NCBI RefSeq assembly: GCF_014649835.1
Contig: NZ_BMTU01000004.1
Span: 1-64,000 of the forward strand
DNA length: 64,000 nucleotides
Reading direction: 5' to 3'
Source of the DNA: Streptomyces pilosus
Lineage (GTDB): Bacteria; Actinomycetota; Actinomycetes; Streptomycetales; Streptomycetaceae
Shown here: positions 18,733 through 27,898 of the stretch, in pieces
How positions within the stretch are numbered: position 1 is the first letter of the stretch
Layout: the number at the start of each line of letters is the position of its first letter
Notes under the pieces: model-generated
What the model saw: only the letters and a program-made list of their open reading frames with translations
The model's database searches: none
Told to the model about the DNA's origin: nothing
Program-made: the position numbers and the translations under genes

Positions 18733-19617
18733 TCAGCCCTCCGTGAGGTCGCGCCGCGAGACGCGGTAGACGACCAGGCTCACCAGCAAGCACACGACGG
18801 TCAGCAGCAGGGCGATCGTGCTGCCGTAGCCGTAGTCGCTGTAGGTGAACGACGTCTGGAACATGTACAGGGTCAACGGCGTCGTGCCCGTGCCGGGGCC
18901 GCCGTTGGTCAACGCGACGATCGAGTCGAAGACCTTCAGCGTGCCGTTGATGCTGAAGATCAGCGAGGACATCAGGACCGGCAGGGACAGCGGCAGCACG
19001 ATGTGGCGGACCAGCCTGAGCCCCGTGGCTCCGTCGAGGCGGGCCGATTCCAGGACCTCGTCGGGGATGTCGACGAGGCCGGCGAAGAGGAGTACGGCGT
19101 AGAAGCCCATGGAGCGCCAGATGTCCATGGCGATCAGGACCCAGAAAGCGCTGCCGGCGCTGCCGAAGAAGTCGATCGAGTCGATGCCGACGGCGTTGAG
19201 AAGGGAGTTGACCGGGCCGGTCTGCGGGGCGACCTGGAAGAACTTCTGGAAGAGCAGGCCGACCGCGACGGTGGGCAGCACGACCGGGAAGAACACCAGG
19301 GTGCGGACGAGCGCCGAGGCGCGCTTGAGGAAGAAGACGTAGAGCAGCGCCAGGAGATACCCGGCGACCACCTGCCCGGCGGTGACGACGACGGCGTACT
19401 TCAGGGTGAACCACAGGGCGTCGTGGACGGCCGGGTCGTCCAGAAGGCGGGAGAAGTTGGCGACGCCGTTTCCGGTGAAGCCGTTGATCGTGTTGCCCTT
19501 GGTGAAGGAGTACCCGAGCGACCACACCATCGGGACCAGCATGATCAGGGAATAGACGAGGAGGGCGGGACCGAGCAGGAGCGCGATGGCCCTGCGGTCA
19601 CCGAGTACGCGGTGCAT
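18733..19617 (-). CDS. Sugar ABC transporter permease (MalF type)
   Basis: 294 residues with six membrane segments, the first at about 11-32. The EAA loop appears as DEVLESARLDGATGLRLVRH (about residue 190), consistent with CUT1 MalF-type permeases. It is the second gene of the transporter set, with the solute-binding lipoprotein 85 bp upstream and the MalG-type partner 5 bp downstream. Together they should form a heterodimeric pore for an oligosaccharide or glycoside; rhamnosides are suggested by the linked GH78. Confidence 0.9.
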   Translation of the reverse strand: MHRVLGDRRAIALLLGPALLVYSLIMLVPMVWSLGYSFTKGNTINGFTGNGVANFSRLLDDPAVHDALWFTLKYAVVVTAGQVVAGYLLALLYVFFLKRASALVRTLVFFPVVLPTVAVGLLFQKFFQVAPQTGPVNSLLNAVGIDSIDFFGSAGSAFWVLIAMDIWRSMGFYAVLLFAGLVDIPDEVLESARLDGATGLRLVRHIVLPLSLPVLMSSLIFSINGTLKVFDSIVALTNGGPGTGTTPLTLYMFQTSFTYSDYGYGSTIALLLTVVCLLVSLVVYRVSRRDLTEG

Positions 19618-19702
19618 GGGTGGGTGTCCACTTTCTTCGGAGGGACGGGGACGGCCCGCGCGCGGCGGGGCGGGCAGGAGCGAGCGGGCCGTCCCCGGCC
19701 GG

Positions 19703-21022
19703 TCACTGGGCGGCCAGCGCGTCCTGAACGGTCTGCATGAACTGCTCGGGGCTCGTGCTGCCGCTGACCAGACCTGCCGCGTTCTGCTGACTGACGGTGG
19801 TCGCCTTGGTGCTGAACAGGGCCTCGAACCACAGCACGTTCTGCTTCGAGGCGCTGATGGTGTCCCGCACCTGGGTGGTGACCTCGTTGGCGTCCTTGAC
19901 CTCGGTGTTCACCTTGAAGCCGGAGATGGAGCCGTGGTCCTTCAGCGCGGTGGAGCCGTAGTTCTTCGCGATGCAGGACACCCAGGCGCCGGTCTTCTTG
20001 TCGAAGGACTTCGAGGCGAACGTGATGCCCAGGCCGACGTTGGACGGGTACTGGTCGACGGAGCCCTTGCCGCCGGTGACGGCCGGGAAGGGCATGAAGC
20101 CGGTGTCCTCCGCCCCGATCTTGTTCTGCTTGTCGTCGGAGATGTTCGCCAGTGCCCAGCTGCCCATGTAGAACATGGCGGCCTTGCCGGTGAGGAACTG
20201 GTTCATCGCCGTGTCGTAGTCGATGGAGCCGACACCCTTGCCGAAGTAGCCCTTCTTGCCGAGGGCCGCGACCTCCTCGGCGGCCTTCACGTACTCCGGG
20301 TCGGTCAGCTTCGCCTTGCCGTCCGCCACCTTCTGCAGGGCGTCGGGGCCGAGGCTGCGGTAGAGGTAGCCGCTGATGAGACGGGTGAGCGGCCAGCCCT
20401 GCTGACCGGATGCGGAGAACGGCTGGACGCCCTTCGCCTCCAGCTTCGCCGCGGCCGACACCAGCTCCTCCCAGGTGCCCGGCACCTTGATCCCGTTGTC
20501 CGCGAAGACCTTCTTGTTGTAGAAGATGCCCTCGATGTTGTACTCGTACGGCAGGACCTGGAGTTCCCCGCCGTACAGGGCCTTGATGGTGGAGACGGCG
20601 GCCGGCTCCAGCTGGTCGAGAACGCCCAGCTCCTTGAGCTTCGCCTCCAGGTCGGCGACCTTGCCGGACTTGACCAACTGCTGGGTGAGCGCCGGGGCGT
20701 TGCCCGCCGCGAACTGCACCGGCAGCGCGTCCTGGCCGGCCAGCAACTGGAGCTTCTGGTCCAGGCTCGCCTGCGGAACGGTCTCCACCTTCAGCGGCAG
20801 GGCGTCGTTCGCGGCCTTGCACTCGCCCTTGGACATGGCGGTCAGCGCCGTCTTCACGGTGGTGTTCTCGGTGACGCTCAGGTAGTCGAAGTTCTCGGGG
20901 GCGGAGGAGGAGCCGCCGGCCCCGCTGCCGCCGCACGCGGTGGCGAGCAGCGCGAGCGAGGCGGTGCCGGCGGTGAGCAGGCTCAGTCGCGCACGACGGG
21001 CGCGGGAGGTACGAAGGGGCAC
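19703..21022 (-). CDS. Extracellular solute-binding lipoprotein of sugar ABC transporter
   Basis: A 439-residue family 1 solute-binding protein. I start at the GTG at 21022 (VPLRTSRARRARLSLLTAGT) because it gives a proper signal peptide ending in the lipobox LLATAC, with the acylated Cys near residue 34; the longer open frame adds an implausible leader. A Gly/Ser tether follows, then the two-lobe binding fold (EYNIEGIFYNKKVFADNGIK, MFYMGSWALANI). It captures the sugar outside the membrane for the two permeases. It is the first gene of the operon, opposite the LacI pair. Confidence 0.9.
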   Translation of the reverse strand: MPLRTSRARRARLSLLTAGTASLALLATACGGSGAGGSSSAPENFDYLSVTENTTVKTALTAMSKGECKAANDALPLKVETVPQASLDQKLQLLAGQDALPVQFAAGNAPALTQQLVKSGKVADLEAKLKELGVLDQLEPAAVSTIKALYGGELQVLPYEYNIEGIFYNKKVFADNGIKVPGTWEELVSAAAKLEAKGVQPFSASGQQGWPLTRLISGYLYRSLGPDALQKVADGKAKLTDPEYVKAAEEVAALGKKGYFGKGVGSIDYDTAMNQFLTGKAAMFYMGSWALANISDDKQNKIGAEDTGFMPFPAVTGGKGSVDQYPSNVGLGITFASKSFDKKTGAWVSCIAKNYGSTALKDHGSISGFKVNTEVKDANEVTTQVRDTISASKQNVLWFEALFSTKATTVSQQNAAGLVSGSTSPEQFMQTVQDALAAQ

Positions 21023-21124
21023 GGAGGACTCCCAAGGATCATGACGAGCGGGGTGAGTGCGGGAAACAGCGCCAGGGGCGAAGTACGAGGCCCGGCAGCA
21101 CGCGGGCAGCAACCCGACAGAGAC

Positions 21125-21262
21125 CGTGTAAAACGTTCTCCACAGCGAGTGGGCAACACCCTGCACCGCTCCTCCGCCACCGTCAAGACACAAGCAGGTA
21201 ACACCGTGGTGATCAACGAAGGGCTTGACGGACAGCGGGGAGTAGCGTGTAGACCGTTACAC
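21125..21262. promoter_or_regulatory. Divergent promoter region with two LacI-operator-like sites
   Basis: Two same-orientation 13-mers of the form CGTGTARAMCGTT occur at 21125-21137 and 21246-21258. The second belongs to the inverted repeat GTGTA-N6-TACAC (21247-21262). The first lies over the promoter region of the binding-protein gene. The second covers TGTAGA (21248-21253), which with TTGACG at 21225-21230 (17-bp spacer) makes a plausible promoter for the LacI genes. They are likely operators of one or both adjacent LacI proteins, implying autoregulation. Confidence 0.5.
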
Positions 21263-21291
21263 CTACGACTACTCACTTCGGGACGTGGACC

Positions 21292-22341
21292 ATGGACGGG
21301 GCTTCCGCAGCCAAGCCGAACAAGCGCGTGACCATCACCGATGTCGCCCGGCACGCCGGGGTGTCCACGGCCGCCGTCTCCAAGGTGATGCGCAATGCCT
21401 ACGGCGTGAGCGAGGCGATGCGGGAGAAGGTCCAGGCGGCCATCGCCGACCTGGGCTACCGTCCGCACGCGGCGGCACGAGGGATGCGCGGCCGGACGTA
21501 CACCATCGGTGTACTGCTGGACAACGTCCGCAACGCGTTCTTCGCCGACATCCTCGACGGCATCCGGGACGAACTCCGCCACACCGACTACACGGTGCTG
21601 ATCGGCGCGGCCGGCTTCGACCCCGAGGAACAGGCCAGGACCATCCGTTCCCTGGTGGACCGGCAGATGGACGGACTGATCCTCATCGCCCCGGGGACAC
21701 CGCGCGCGGAGGTGCTGGACACGGCCGTTTCGACGCCGACCGTGGTCATCGGGCACCACGACGCCTCCGACACCTACGACTCGGTCGTCGACGCCGACGA
21801 CCTCGGCGCCGGTCTGGTGGTGGATCACCTGGTCTCGCTCGGCCACCGTGACATCGCCCTGGTCTCGGCCCCGGGCACCCGGGCCAACAAGTGGAAGCGC
21901 ACTCCGGAGGCCGTGCTGAGCGAGGGCTATCTGCACGCGATGCAACGGCACGGACTCGACCGGTTCGCGCGGGTCCACCACACCGCCTATTCCGACGACG
22001 GCGGCTTCAAGGCGGGCATGACACTGCTGACGGCCGACCGTCCGCCGACCGCCGTGATGACCGGTGCGGACGTCGCCGCACTGGGCGTATACCGCGCGGC
22101 GCACGAACTCGGGCTGCGCATCCCCCGGGACCTGTCGCTCGTCGGCTACAACAACACCGCGCTCGCCGCCCTGGCCCCCGTGCAACTGACCAGCGTGGAC
22201 CAGGCGGGGCACACCATGGGCTCCGCCGCCGCCCGGATGCTCGTCGAGCGCGTCGAAAACCGAAGGGACAGAGCCATGCAGACCACGATGACCCCCCGTC
22301 TGGTGGTGCGCTCCACCACCGGCGCTCCGCAGGGACGCTAG
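21292..22341 (+). CDS. LacI-family transcriptional regulator
   Basis: 349 residues. The N-terminal LacI helix-turn-helix (about residues 13-60) reads VTITDVARHAGVSTAAVSKV, and the hinge helix is HAAARGMRG. The effector domain has the periplasmic-binding-protein fold (IGVLLDNVRNAFFADILDGI onward). It is divergent from the binding-protein gene of the sugar transporter and is the obvious candidate repressor of that operon. The second LacI gene follows after only 3 bp, so the pair is co-transcribed. Confidence 0.9.
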   Translation: MDGASAAKPNKRVTITDVARHAGVSTAAVSKVMRNAYGVSEAMREKVQAAIADLGYRPHAAARGMRGRTYTIGVLLDNVRNAFFADILDGIRDELRHTDYTVLIGAAGFDPEEQARTIRSLVDRQMDGLILIAPGTPRAEVLDTAVSTPTVVIGHHDASDTYDSVVDADDLGAGLVVDHLVSLGHRDIALVSAPGTRANKWKRTPEAVLSEGYLHAMQRHGLDRFARVHHTAYSDDGGFKAGMTLLTADRPPTAVMTGADVAALGVYRAAHELGLRIPRDLSLVGYNNTALAALAPVQLTSVDQAGHTMGSAAARMLVERVENRRDRAMQTTMTPRLVVRSTTGAPQGR

Positions 22342-22344
22342 GCC

Positions 22345-23454
22345 GTGGACCGGCGACCGACCGCCGCTCCCCCAGCTCACCGCGAACGTGGCTCCGACGG
22401 AGCGACGGCGGTGGCCGAACCTGTCGGCCGCCCACGTCCCCGGGTCGGCATCAAGGACGTGGCGCGGGAGGCAGGCGTCTCGCTCGGTACGGTCTCCAAC
22501 GTCCTCAACCGGCCCGAGATCGTGTCCGAGGGAACGCGCTCGCGCGTCCTGGAAGTGATCGACTCCCTCGGCTACGTCCGGGCCGAGGGCGCCCGGCAGT
22601 TGCGCGGCTGGGCCTCCCGGGTGATCGCCGTCATGGTGCTCGACATGGCGAACCCGTTCTTCACCGCGCTCGCCTCCGGCGTGGAACAGGCCGCCCGTGA
22701 GGCGGACCTCGGCGTCATGGTCTGCACGGGCGCCCACGATCCGGCAGAGGCGGCACGTCACCTGTCGCTGATCACTTCGCACCAGGTCCGCGGTGCCGTG
22801 CTGGCCTCCGGCGAAGGAGTCGGGCGCACCGTCGCGGCCTTCCGCCGCAACGCCGTGCCCTTCGTCGTGGCCGACCAGTACGCGCCCCAGCCCGCGGCAT
22901 GCTCCGTCGGCATCGACGACGTGGCGGGCGGACGGGCCGCGGTACGGCACCTGCTCGAACGGGGCCACCGCTCCCTCGCCTACGTCAGCGGCCCCGACCG
23001 CCTCCAGCAGGTGAGGGACCGCCGCCGCGGCGCCCTCACCGCGATCAGCGAGTCCGGCCTGCCGTCCACCGCGCTGAGAGAACTGTCCTGCGACACCCTC
23101 ACCGTGACGGCCGGCAAGGACGCCGGGCACCGCATCCTCGGCCTGCCCGAGCGACCCACCGCCGTCTTCTGCGCCAACGACCTGCTCGCCCTCGGTGTCC
23201 TGCAGGCCCTGTACGAGGCCGGCCTCAGGGTGCCGGACGACATCGCTGTGGTGGGATACGACGACATCGAATTCGCCGCGTCCGCCGTGGTACCGCTCAC
23301 CTCGGTGCGACGACCGGCATCCGCTATGGGACGGCAGGCCGGCCGACTGCTCATCGAGGACACGGCCCACGGAGTCAGGCACACGCACCGCCACCTCGTG
23401 CTGCAACCGGAACTGGTCGTACGCCGGTCGACGCTGGCGGCTCCCGCGCGCTGA
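22345..23454 (+). CDS. LacI-family transcriptional regulator (second, tandem)
   Basis: 369 residues. A 30-residue variable leader precedes the helix-turn-helix VGIKDVAREAGVSLGTVSNV and its hinge (EGARQLRGWASR). The effector-binding domain ends with ELVVRRSTLAAP. The GTG at 22345 is 3 bp after the previous stop. It is not a close duplicate of the first LacI: the DNA-contacting residues differ (TAAVSK against LGTVSN), so the two should recognise different operators. It may add a second signal to the same sugar locus or act elsewhere. Confidence 0.9.
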   Translation: MDRRPTAAPPAHRERGSDGATAVAEPVGRPRPRVGIKDVAREAGVSLGTVSNVLNRPEIVSEGTRSRVLEVIDSLGYVRAEGARQLRGWASRVIAVMVLDMANPFFTALASGVEQAAREADLGVMVCTGAHDPAEAARHLSLITSHQVRGAVLASGEGVGRTVAAFRRNAVPFVVADQYAPQPAACSVGIDDVAGGRAAVRHLLERGHRSLAYVSGPDRLQQVRDRRRGALTAISESGLPSTALRELSCDTLTVTAGKDAGHRILGLPERPTAVFCANDLLALGVLQALYEAGLRVPDDIAVVGYDDIEFAASAVVPLTSVRRPASAMGRQAGRLLIEDTAHGVRHTHRHLVLQPELVVRRSTLAAPAR

Positions 23455-23677
23455 CCAGGTCGACTCGGGACCGTGGGAAACGTGTACGGAACCGATCACG
23501 GGTACGGCATGGAAAACGAGCACGGCGAAACTCCGGCCGACGGTACGGGAGGGTCGACCGCCGAGACGATGATCATCTCCGGCTGTCGGAGAGAGACGTC
23601 GAGCGAGAGCGCACCGACAGGCCCCGTCCGAGCATGCGTCCTGCCGGGCGGCCCTGCCCACCCCCACCGTCATTCAC

Positions 23678-23702
23678 GTTACGGATGGATTCCATCCGTG
23701 AC
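23678..23702. promoter_or_regulatory. 25-bp palindrome between convergent genes
   Basis: ACGGATGGA and TCCATCCGT flank a single T (23681-23699), and the symmetry extends two further bases at each end after one mismatch. It lies in the 284 bp between the convergent second LacI and LysR genes, which otherwise hold no gene. It shares the outer pattern GGATG-N5-CATCC with the palindrome in front of the LysR gene. Without a T-tract it is more like a protein-binding site than a terminator. Confidence 0.45.
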
Positions 23703-23738
23703 GTGGATGAGGTCCTCCGTTCACGTGCGGGGCCTCGC

Positions 23739-24656
23739 TCACCCCCCGGGCTCGTCGGCCATCCGCCTGCCGACCCGGGCGGCGGTCTCCCGCAGCCAGA
23801 TGTGGGCCGCGTCGTGGGTGTGCACGGGGTGCCACCACAACGCCTCCCGCAGCGGCACCGCCTCGTAGGGCGGCTCCACCACACGCACGGCGGCGAGCGG
23901 CGCGAGGAGCCGGGCGAGGCGGGCCTGGATCAGGGCGATACGCCGGGTTCCGCTGACCAGCAGCGGCATGATCTGGAAGCTGTCGACGGAGACCTCGACA
24001 CGGGGCTCGATGCCCAGCATGCCGAGCTGTCGGACGGCCGGGGCGTCGTAGGTGCGCTGGTAGGTGACCCAGGGCAGCCGGGCCAGGTCTTCCCGGGTCA
24101 GCCGGTCGTCGACGCTCGGGTGATCCTCGGCGACGAGGAAGACCCAACGGTCCTGGTAGAGGTCGGTGGCGGGGAAGTCGCTGATGACGCCGTGCGGCAT
24201 GAGCAGGCCGTCGGTGGTGCTCAGCAGGGTGTCCGTGGCGTCCACCACGGTGGTCGGCGTCTGGGCGAACCGCAGGCGGATGCCGGGGGCCTCCTGATGC
24301 ACGACCCGGGCGAGTTCGGCGCCGAAGACGGCGACCGCGTAGTCGGACGCCACGAGCTTGAACTCACGGCTCTCCTTGGCCGGGTCGAAGTCCGCCTGGC
24401 TGGCGAAGAGCCGTTCCAGCAGGTCGTAGGCGGTGGACGCGCGGTCGAGGAGGACCTGCCCGAGGGCGGTGAGTTCGTAGTGGCCGCCGACCCGGGCCAG
24501 CAGGTCGTCGTCGAAGTGCCTGCGCAGGCGGGAGAGCGCCGCGCTCATCGCCGGCTGGCTGAGGCCGACGCGCTGTCCGGCGCGGGTGACGTTGCGCTCT
24601 TCGAGGAGAGCGCGCAGGGCGACGACGAGGTTGAGGTCCAGGCGACTGAGATTCAC
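23739..24656 (-). CDS. LysR-family transcriptional regulator of aromatic operon
   Basis: I start at the GTG at 24656 (VNLSRLDLNLVVALRALLEE), giving 305 residues; an upstream ATG at 24704 would add 16 residues and fall inside the operator. The winged helix-turn-helix (RNVTRAGQRVGLSQPAMSAA) covers about residues 4-62, followed by the co-inducer domain. The sequence is closest in style to NodD/NahR/LinR-type LysR regulators that sense aromatic or phenolic compounds. It is divergent from the FAH hydrolase gene that begins the ten-gene operon, the usual LysR arrangement. Confidence 0.9.
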   Translation of the reverse strand: MNLSRLDLNLVVALRALLEERNVTRAGQRVGLSQPAMSAALSRLRRHFDDDLLARVGGHYELTALGQVLLDRASTAYDLLERLFASQADFDPAKESREFKLVASDYAVAVFGAELARVVHQEAPGIRLRFAQTPTTVVDATDTLLSTTDGLLMPHGVISDFPATDLYQDRWVFLVAEDHPSVDDRLTREDLARLPWVTYQRTYDAPAVRQLGMLGIEPRVEVSVDSFQIMPLLVSGTRRIALIQARLARLLAPLAAVRVVEPPYEAVPLREALWWHPVHTHDAAHIWLRETAARVGRRMADEPGG

Positions 24657-24703
24657 GGCGGCTTTTCTCGTTGTTCGGCGGTGACCTGCGGAAATTTGAC
24701 TCA

Positions 24704-24720
24704 TGGATGACTGTCATCCA
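24704..24720. promoter_or_regulatory. LysR-type operator palindrome
   Basis: TGGATGAC and GTCATCCA form a perfect inverted repeat around a single T, midway between the divergent LysR and FAH genes (starts 24656 and 24784). It contains the T-N11-A arrangement expected for a LysR box. It is the most symmetrical element in the intergenic region. Confidence 0.65.
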
Positions 24721-24783
24721 CGGAATCTATTTCCCTGATCGCGGGTGGCGAGTCCAGATTAGTGCCATCGCAATCAGGAGGAC

Positions 24784-25785
24784 ATGTCCGTGAAACCTGA
24801 AGCCGCGTCCGCCCTCTTCGCCGGACCCTTCGCCCTCGCCACCCTTTCGGCCCTCGACGGGGCCGCCTTCCCCGCTCTCGTCACCTTCGACGCCCAGGTG
24901 ATCGACCTGCGGGACGCCCTGGACGACGCCGACCTGAGCGTGCGGGACCTCCTGGACGACTGGGAGGCGGTGCTGCCCCGGTTGACGGCCCTGGCTGGCG
25001 ACAGCGCGCCACGACGCGCGCCCCTGGCGGACTTCCGGGTGCACGCACCGGTCGAGCCGCGCCAGGTGTTCCAGTCCGGCGCCAACTACCGGCAGCACGT
25101 CATCGACCTGCACGTCGCGCACCGCGCGCCCGGTGACGACCGGCCGGAGGCGGAGCGGCGCGCGGAGGCAGCCGAGATCATGGACCGGCGGGCCGCCGAG
25201 GATCTGCCGTACGTGTTCATCGGGCTGCCGAGCGCGATCACCGGTCCCTACGACGACGTCGTGCTGCCGTCCTGGGCGAAGAAGCCCGACTGGGAGCTGG
25301 AACTGGCCGCGGTGATCGGCCGCCCGGCCTACCAGGTGTCCGTCGAGGAGGCCCTGGGCCACGTCGCGGGCTACACGATCGCCAACGACCTGACCGACCG
25401 GGCCACCGTCTTCCGCCGGGACATGCCGCAGATCGGGACCGACTGGCTGCGCAGCAAGAACGCCCCCGGGTTCACCCCGCTGGGCCCCTGGATCGTGCCC
25501 ACCGCGTCGATCGCGGACACGGGCGACCTGCGCCTCACCCTGAAGCTCAACGGCGAGACCATGCAGGACGAGTCGACCAAGGACATGATCTTCGACGTGG
25601 CGCGGATGGTCTCCTACGCCTCGCAGACCGCCCACCTCCTGCCCGGTGACCTGGTACTCACCGGCTCCCCGGCGGGCAACGGCATGCACTGGGGCCGGCT
25701 GCTGCGCGACGGTGACGTCATGGACGGTTCCATCACCGGGCTCGGTGCCCAGCGCACGCGATGCGTGGCGGAGGCGGCCCGATGA
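24784..25785 (+). CDS. Fumarylacetoacetate hydrolase (FAH)-family protein
   Basis: 333 residues with the FAH fold from about residue 95 to the end. YVFIGLPSAITGPYDDVVLP is followed by DWELELAAVIGRPA, which supplies two metal-ligand acids, and ANDLTDRATVFR supplies the third. LGPWIVPT and DLVLTGSPAGNG are conserved active-site segments. The family covers hydrolases, decarboxylases and hydratases that act on oxo-acids from ring cleavage. It is the first gene after the LysR operator and overlaps the cyclase gene by 4 bp. The exact reaction is open. Confidence 0.85.
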   Translation: MSVKPEAASALFAGPFALATLSALDGAAFPALVTFDAQVIDLRDALDDADLSVRDLLDDWEAVLPRLTALAGDSAPRRAPLADFRVHAPVEPRQVFQSGANYRQHVIDLHVAHRAPGDDRPEAERRAEAAEIMDRRAAEDLPYVFIGLPSAITGPYDDVVLPSWAKKPDWELELAAVIGRPAYQVSVEEALGHVAGYTIANDLTDRATVFRRDMPQIGTDWLRSKNAPGFTPLGPWIVPTASIADTGDLRLTLKLNGETMQDESTKDMIFDVARMVSYASQTAHLLPGDLVLTGSPAGNGMHWGRLLRDGDVMDGSITGLGAQRTRCVAEAAR

Positions 25786-26744
25786 CGCTGGACCGCACCG
25801 ACCCCGAGGGCTCGATCGCCCGGACCGCGAAGGCGCGCTCCAACTGGAACCGCTGGGGCGAGGACGACGTGCTCGGCACGCTCAACTTCCTCGACGAGGC
25901 CAAGCGCCGCGAGGGCGCCGCCCTGATACGGCGGGGTACTAGTTTCTCCCTGTCCCAGCGCTTCGACATCGACGGCCCGCAGAAGGGCTGGCGCAAGCGC
26001 ACCAATCCGGTGCACACCATGCTGGACACCGGCACGGACGCGGCCCTCGGCAACCAGGGCCTGCCGCACGGCATCGGCGGCGCCGACGACGTCATAGCGA
26101 TGCCGCTGCAGTGCTCCACCCAGTGGGACGGGCTCGGCCACATCTTCGACCACGGCAAGGCGTGGAACGGGCGCCCGGCCGAGCAGGTCGTCACCTCCGA
26201 CGGCGACCAGGTCACCGGCATCGAGCACATGGCCCCGCACGTCGCCGGACGCGGAGTGCTCCTGGACGTCGGCCGGGTCGTCGGTGAGGACGGTGAGCTG
26301 CCGGACGGCTTCGCGATCACCGAGGAGCACCTGGCCGCGACCGCCGAGGCGCACGGTGTGCGGGTGGGGCGCGGCGACATCGTCCTCGTCCGCACCGGCC
26401 AGCTCGCCCGGGTGCGCCGCGACGGATGGGGTGACTACGCCGGCGGGCCCGCGCCCGGGCTGTCGTTCACCACGGCGGGCTGGCTGCACGGCAGCGAGAT
26501 CGCCGCGATCGCCACCGACACCTGGGGCTTCGAGGTCCGCCCGAATGAGTTCGAGCACGCCTTCCAGCCGCTGCACCAGGTCGCCATCCCCCACATCGGC
26601 CTGCTGATCGGCGAGATGTGGGACTTGGACGCCCTGGCCGAGGACTGCGCGACCGACGGGGAGTACGCCTTCTGGCTCACCGCCGCACCCCTGCCCATCA
26701 CCGGGGCCGTCGGCTCACCCGTCAACCCGATCGCCGTCAAGTAA
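25782..26744 (+). CDS. Cyclase-family metal-dependent hydrolase
   Basis: 320 residues. The family (cyclase, PF04199, which includes kynurenine formamidase) is shown by QCSTQWDGLGHIFDHGKAWN, corresponding to the H-x-G-T-H-x-D region but with Gln-Cys-Ser-Thr-Gln and a later DGLGH in place of the full triad. GRGVLLDVGRVV and the C-terminal VAIPHIGLLIGEMWDLDALA are well conserved. Members hydrolyse amides, esters or lactones. The start ATG overlaps the previous stop. In this operon it could open a lactone or amide before or after ring cleavage. Confidence 0.75.
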   Translation: MTLDRTDPEGSIARTAKARSNWNRWGEDDVLGTLNFLDEAKRREGAALIRRGTSFSLSQRFDIDGPQKGWRKRTNPVHTMLDTGTDAALGNQGLPHGIGGADDVIAMPLQCSTQWDGLGHIFDHGKAWNGRPAEQVVTSDGDQVTGIEHMAPHVAGRGVLLDVGRVVGEDGELPDGFAITEEHLAATAEAHGVRVGRGDIVLVRTGQLARVRRDGWGDYAGGPAPGLSFTTAGWLHGSEIAAIATDTWGFEVRPNEFEHAFQPLHQVAIPHIGLLIGEMWDLDALAEDCATDGEYAFWLTAAPLPITGAVGSPVNPIAVK

Positions 26745-26767
26745 CCAGCGGAACAAGGGAGTTCCCC

Positions 26768-27898
26768 ATGAGCAAAGCCCGTAAAGTCCTGGTGATCGGC
26801 GGGGGCGCGGCCGGCAATGCCGTCACGATCCTGCTCCGCCGCGCCGGCATCACCGTGGACCTGGTCGAGGCCAAGGACGACTGGAACGCCACCGCCGGCT
26901 CCGGCATCACCCTCCAGGGCAACGCCCTGCGCGTCCTGCGTGAACTCGGCGTCTGGGAGCAGGTGGAGGCGTCCGGCTTCGGCTTCGGCTCCGTCGGCAT
27001 CACCGCCCCCGACGGCACCGTCCTGCATGCCCACGACGACCTGCGCACCGGCGGCGACGACCTGCCCGCCACCGTCGGCATGCAGCGCCCCCGGCTCCAG
27101 CAGATCCTCATCGACGCCGTGCGCGCCGGCGGCGCCACCGTCCGCGTCGGCACCACCGCCGAGATCCTGGACCAGGACGCCGACGGCGTCTCCGTGCGCC
27201 TCTCCGACGGCACCGAGCACCGCTACGACCTCGTGGTCGCCGCCGACGGCCTCGGCTCCCGCACCCGCGCCGCGATCGGCATCACGGACAAGCCGGAACC
27301 GACCGGCATGGCCATCTGGCGCATCGCCGCCCCGCGCCCGGCCGGCGTCACCCGTACCGACCTCGCCTACGGCGGCCCGGCCTACATCGCCGGCTACTGC
27401 CCCACCAGCGAGACCACCCTGTACGCGTACGTCGTCGAGGCCAACCGTGACCGCGCGTCGATCCCGCCGGAGTCGTACGCCGACGAGATGCGGCGCCTGG
27501 CCTCCTCCTACGGCGGCCACTGGCCGGAGATCACCGAGCACATCACCGACCCGGCGAAGGTCAACTACACCTGGTTCGACCGGCTGTTGGTCGAGGGCTC
27601 CTGGCACCGCGGCCGGGTCGTCCTCGTCGGCGACGCCGCACACTGCTGCCCGCCCACCCTCGCCCAGGGCGCCGCACTGTCCCTGGAGGACGCCTGGGTG
27701 CTCGCGCAGATGCTGACCGGGACCGACGACTGGGACGACGCGCTGTTCCAGGCGTACTACGAGCGGCGGATCACCCGCGTCCGCCCGGTCGTGGAGGCGT
27801 CCGTACAGATCGGGCAGTGGCAGCTCGACGGGGTGCGCGACGCGGATGTGCCCGGCCTGATGGGCCGCACCATGACCATGCTCCGGGAGTTGCCGTGA
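26768..27898 (+). CDS. FAD-dependent aromatic monooxygenase (group A flavin hydroxylase)
   Basis: 376 residues. VLVIGGGAAGNAVTILLRRA is the N-terminal dinucleotide-binding motif (slightly divergent GGGAAG), DLVVAADGLGSRTRA is the DG motif, and VVLVGDAAHCCPPTLAQGAA is the GD motif near residue 285. This is the PHBH fold; such enzymes hydroxylate phenols ortho or para using NAD(P)H and O2. The stop overlaps the GTG of the amidohydrolase gene. In the operon it should prepare a catecholic or hydroquinone-type substrate for the extradiol dioxygenase. Confidence 0.85.
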   Translation: MSKARKVLVIGGGAAGNAVTILLRRAGITVDLVEAKDDWNATAGSGITLQGNALRVLRELGVWEQVEASGFGFGSVGITAPDGTVLHAHDDLRTGGDDLPATVGMQRPRLQQILIDAVRAGGATVRVGTTAEILDQDADGVSVRLSDGTEHRYDLVVAADGLGSRTRAAIGITDKPEPTGMAIWRIAAPRPAGVTRTDLAYGGPAYIAGYCPTSETTLYAYVVEANRDRASIPPESYADEMRRLASSYGGHWPEITEHITDPAKVNYTWFDRLLVEGSWHRGRVVLVGDAAHCCPPTLAQGAALSLEDAWVLAQMLTGTDDWDDALFQAYYERRITRVRPVVEASVQIGQWQLDGVRDADVPGLMGRTMTMLRELP

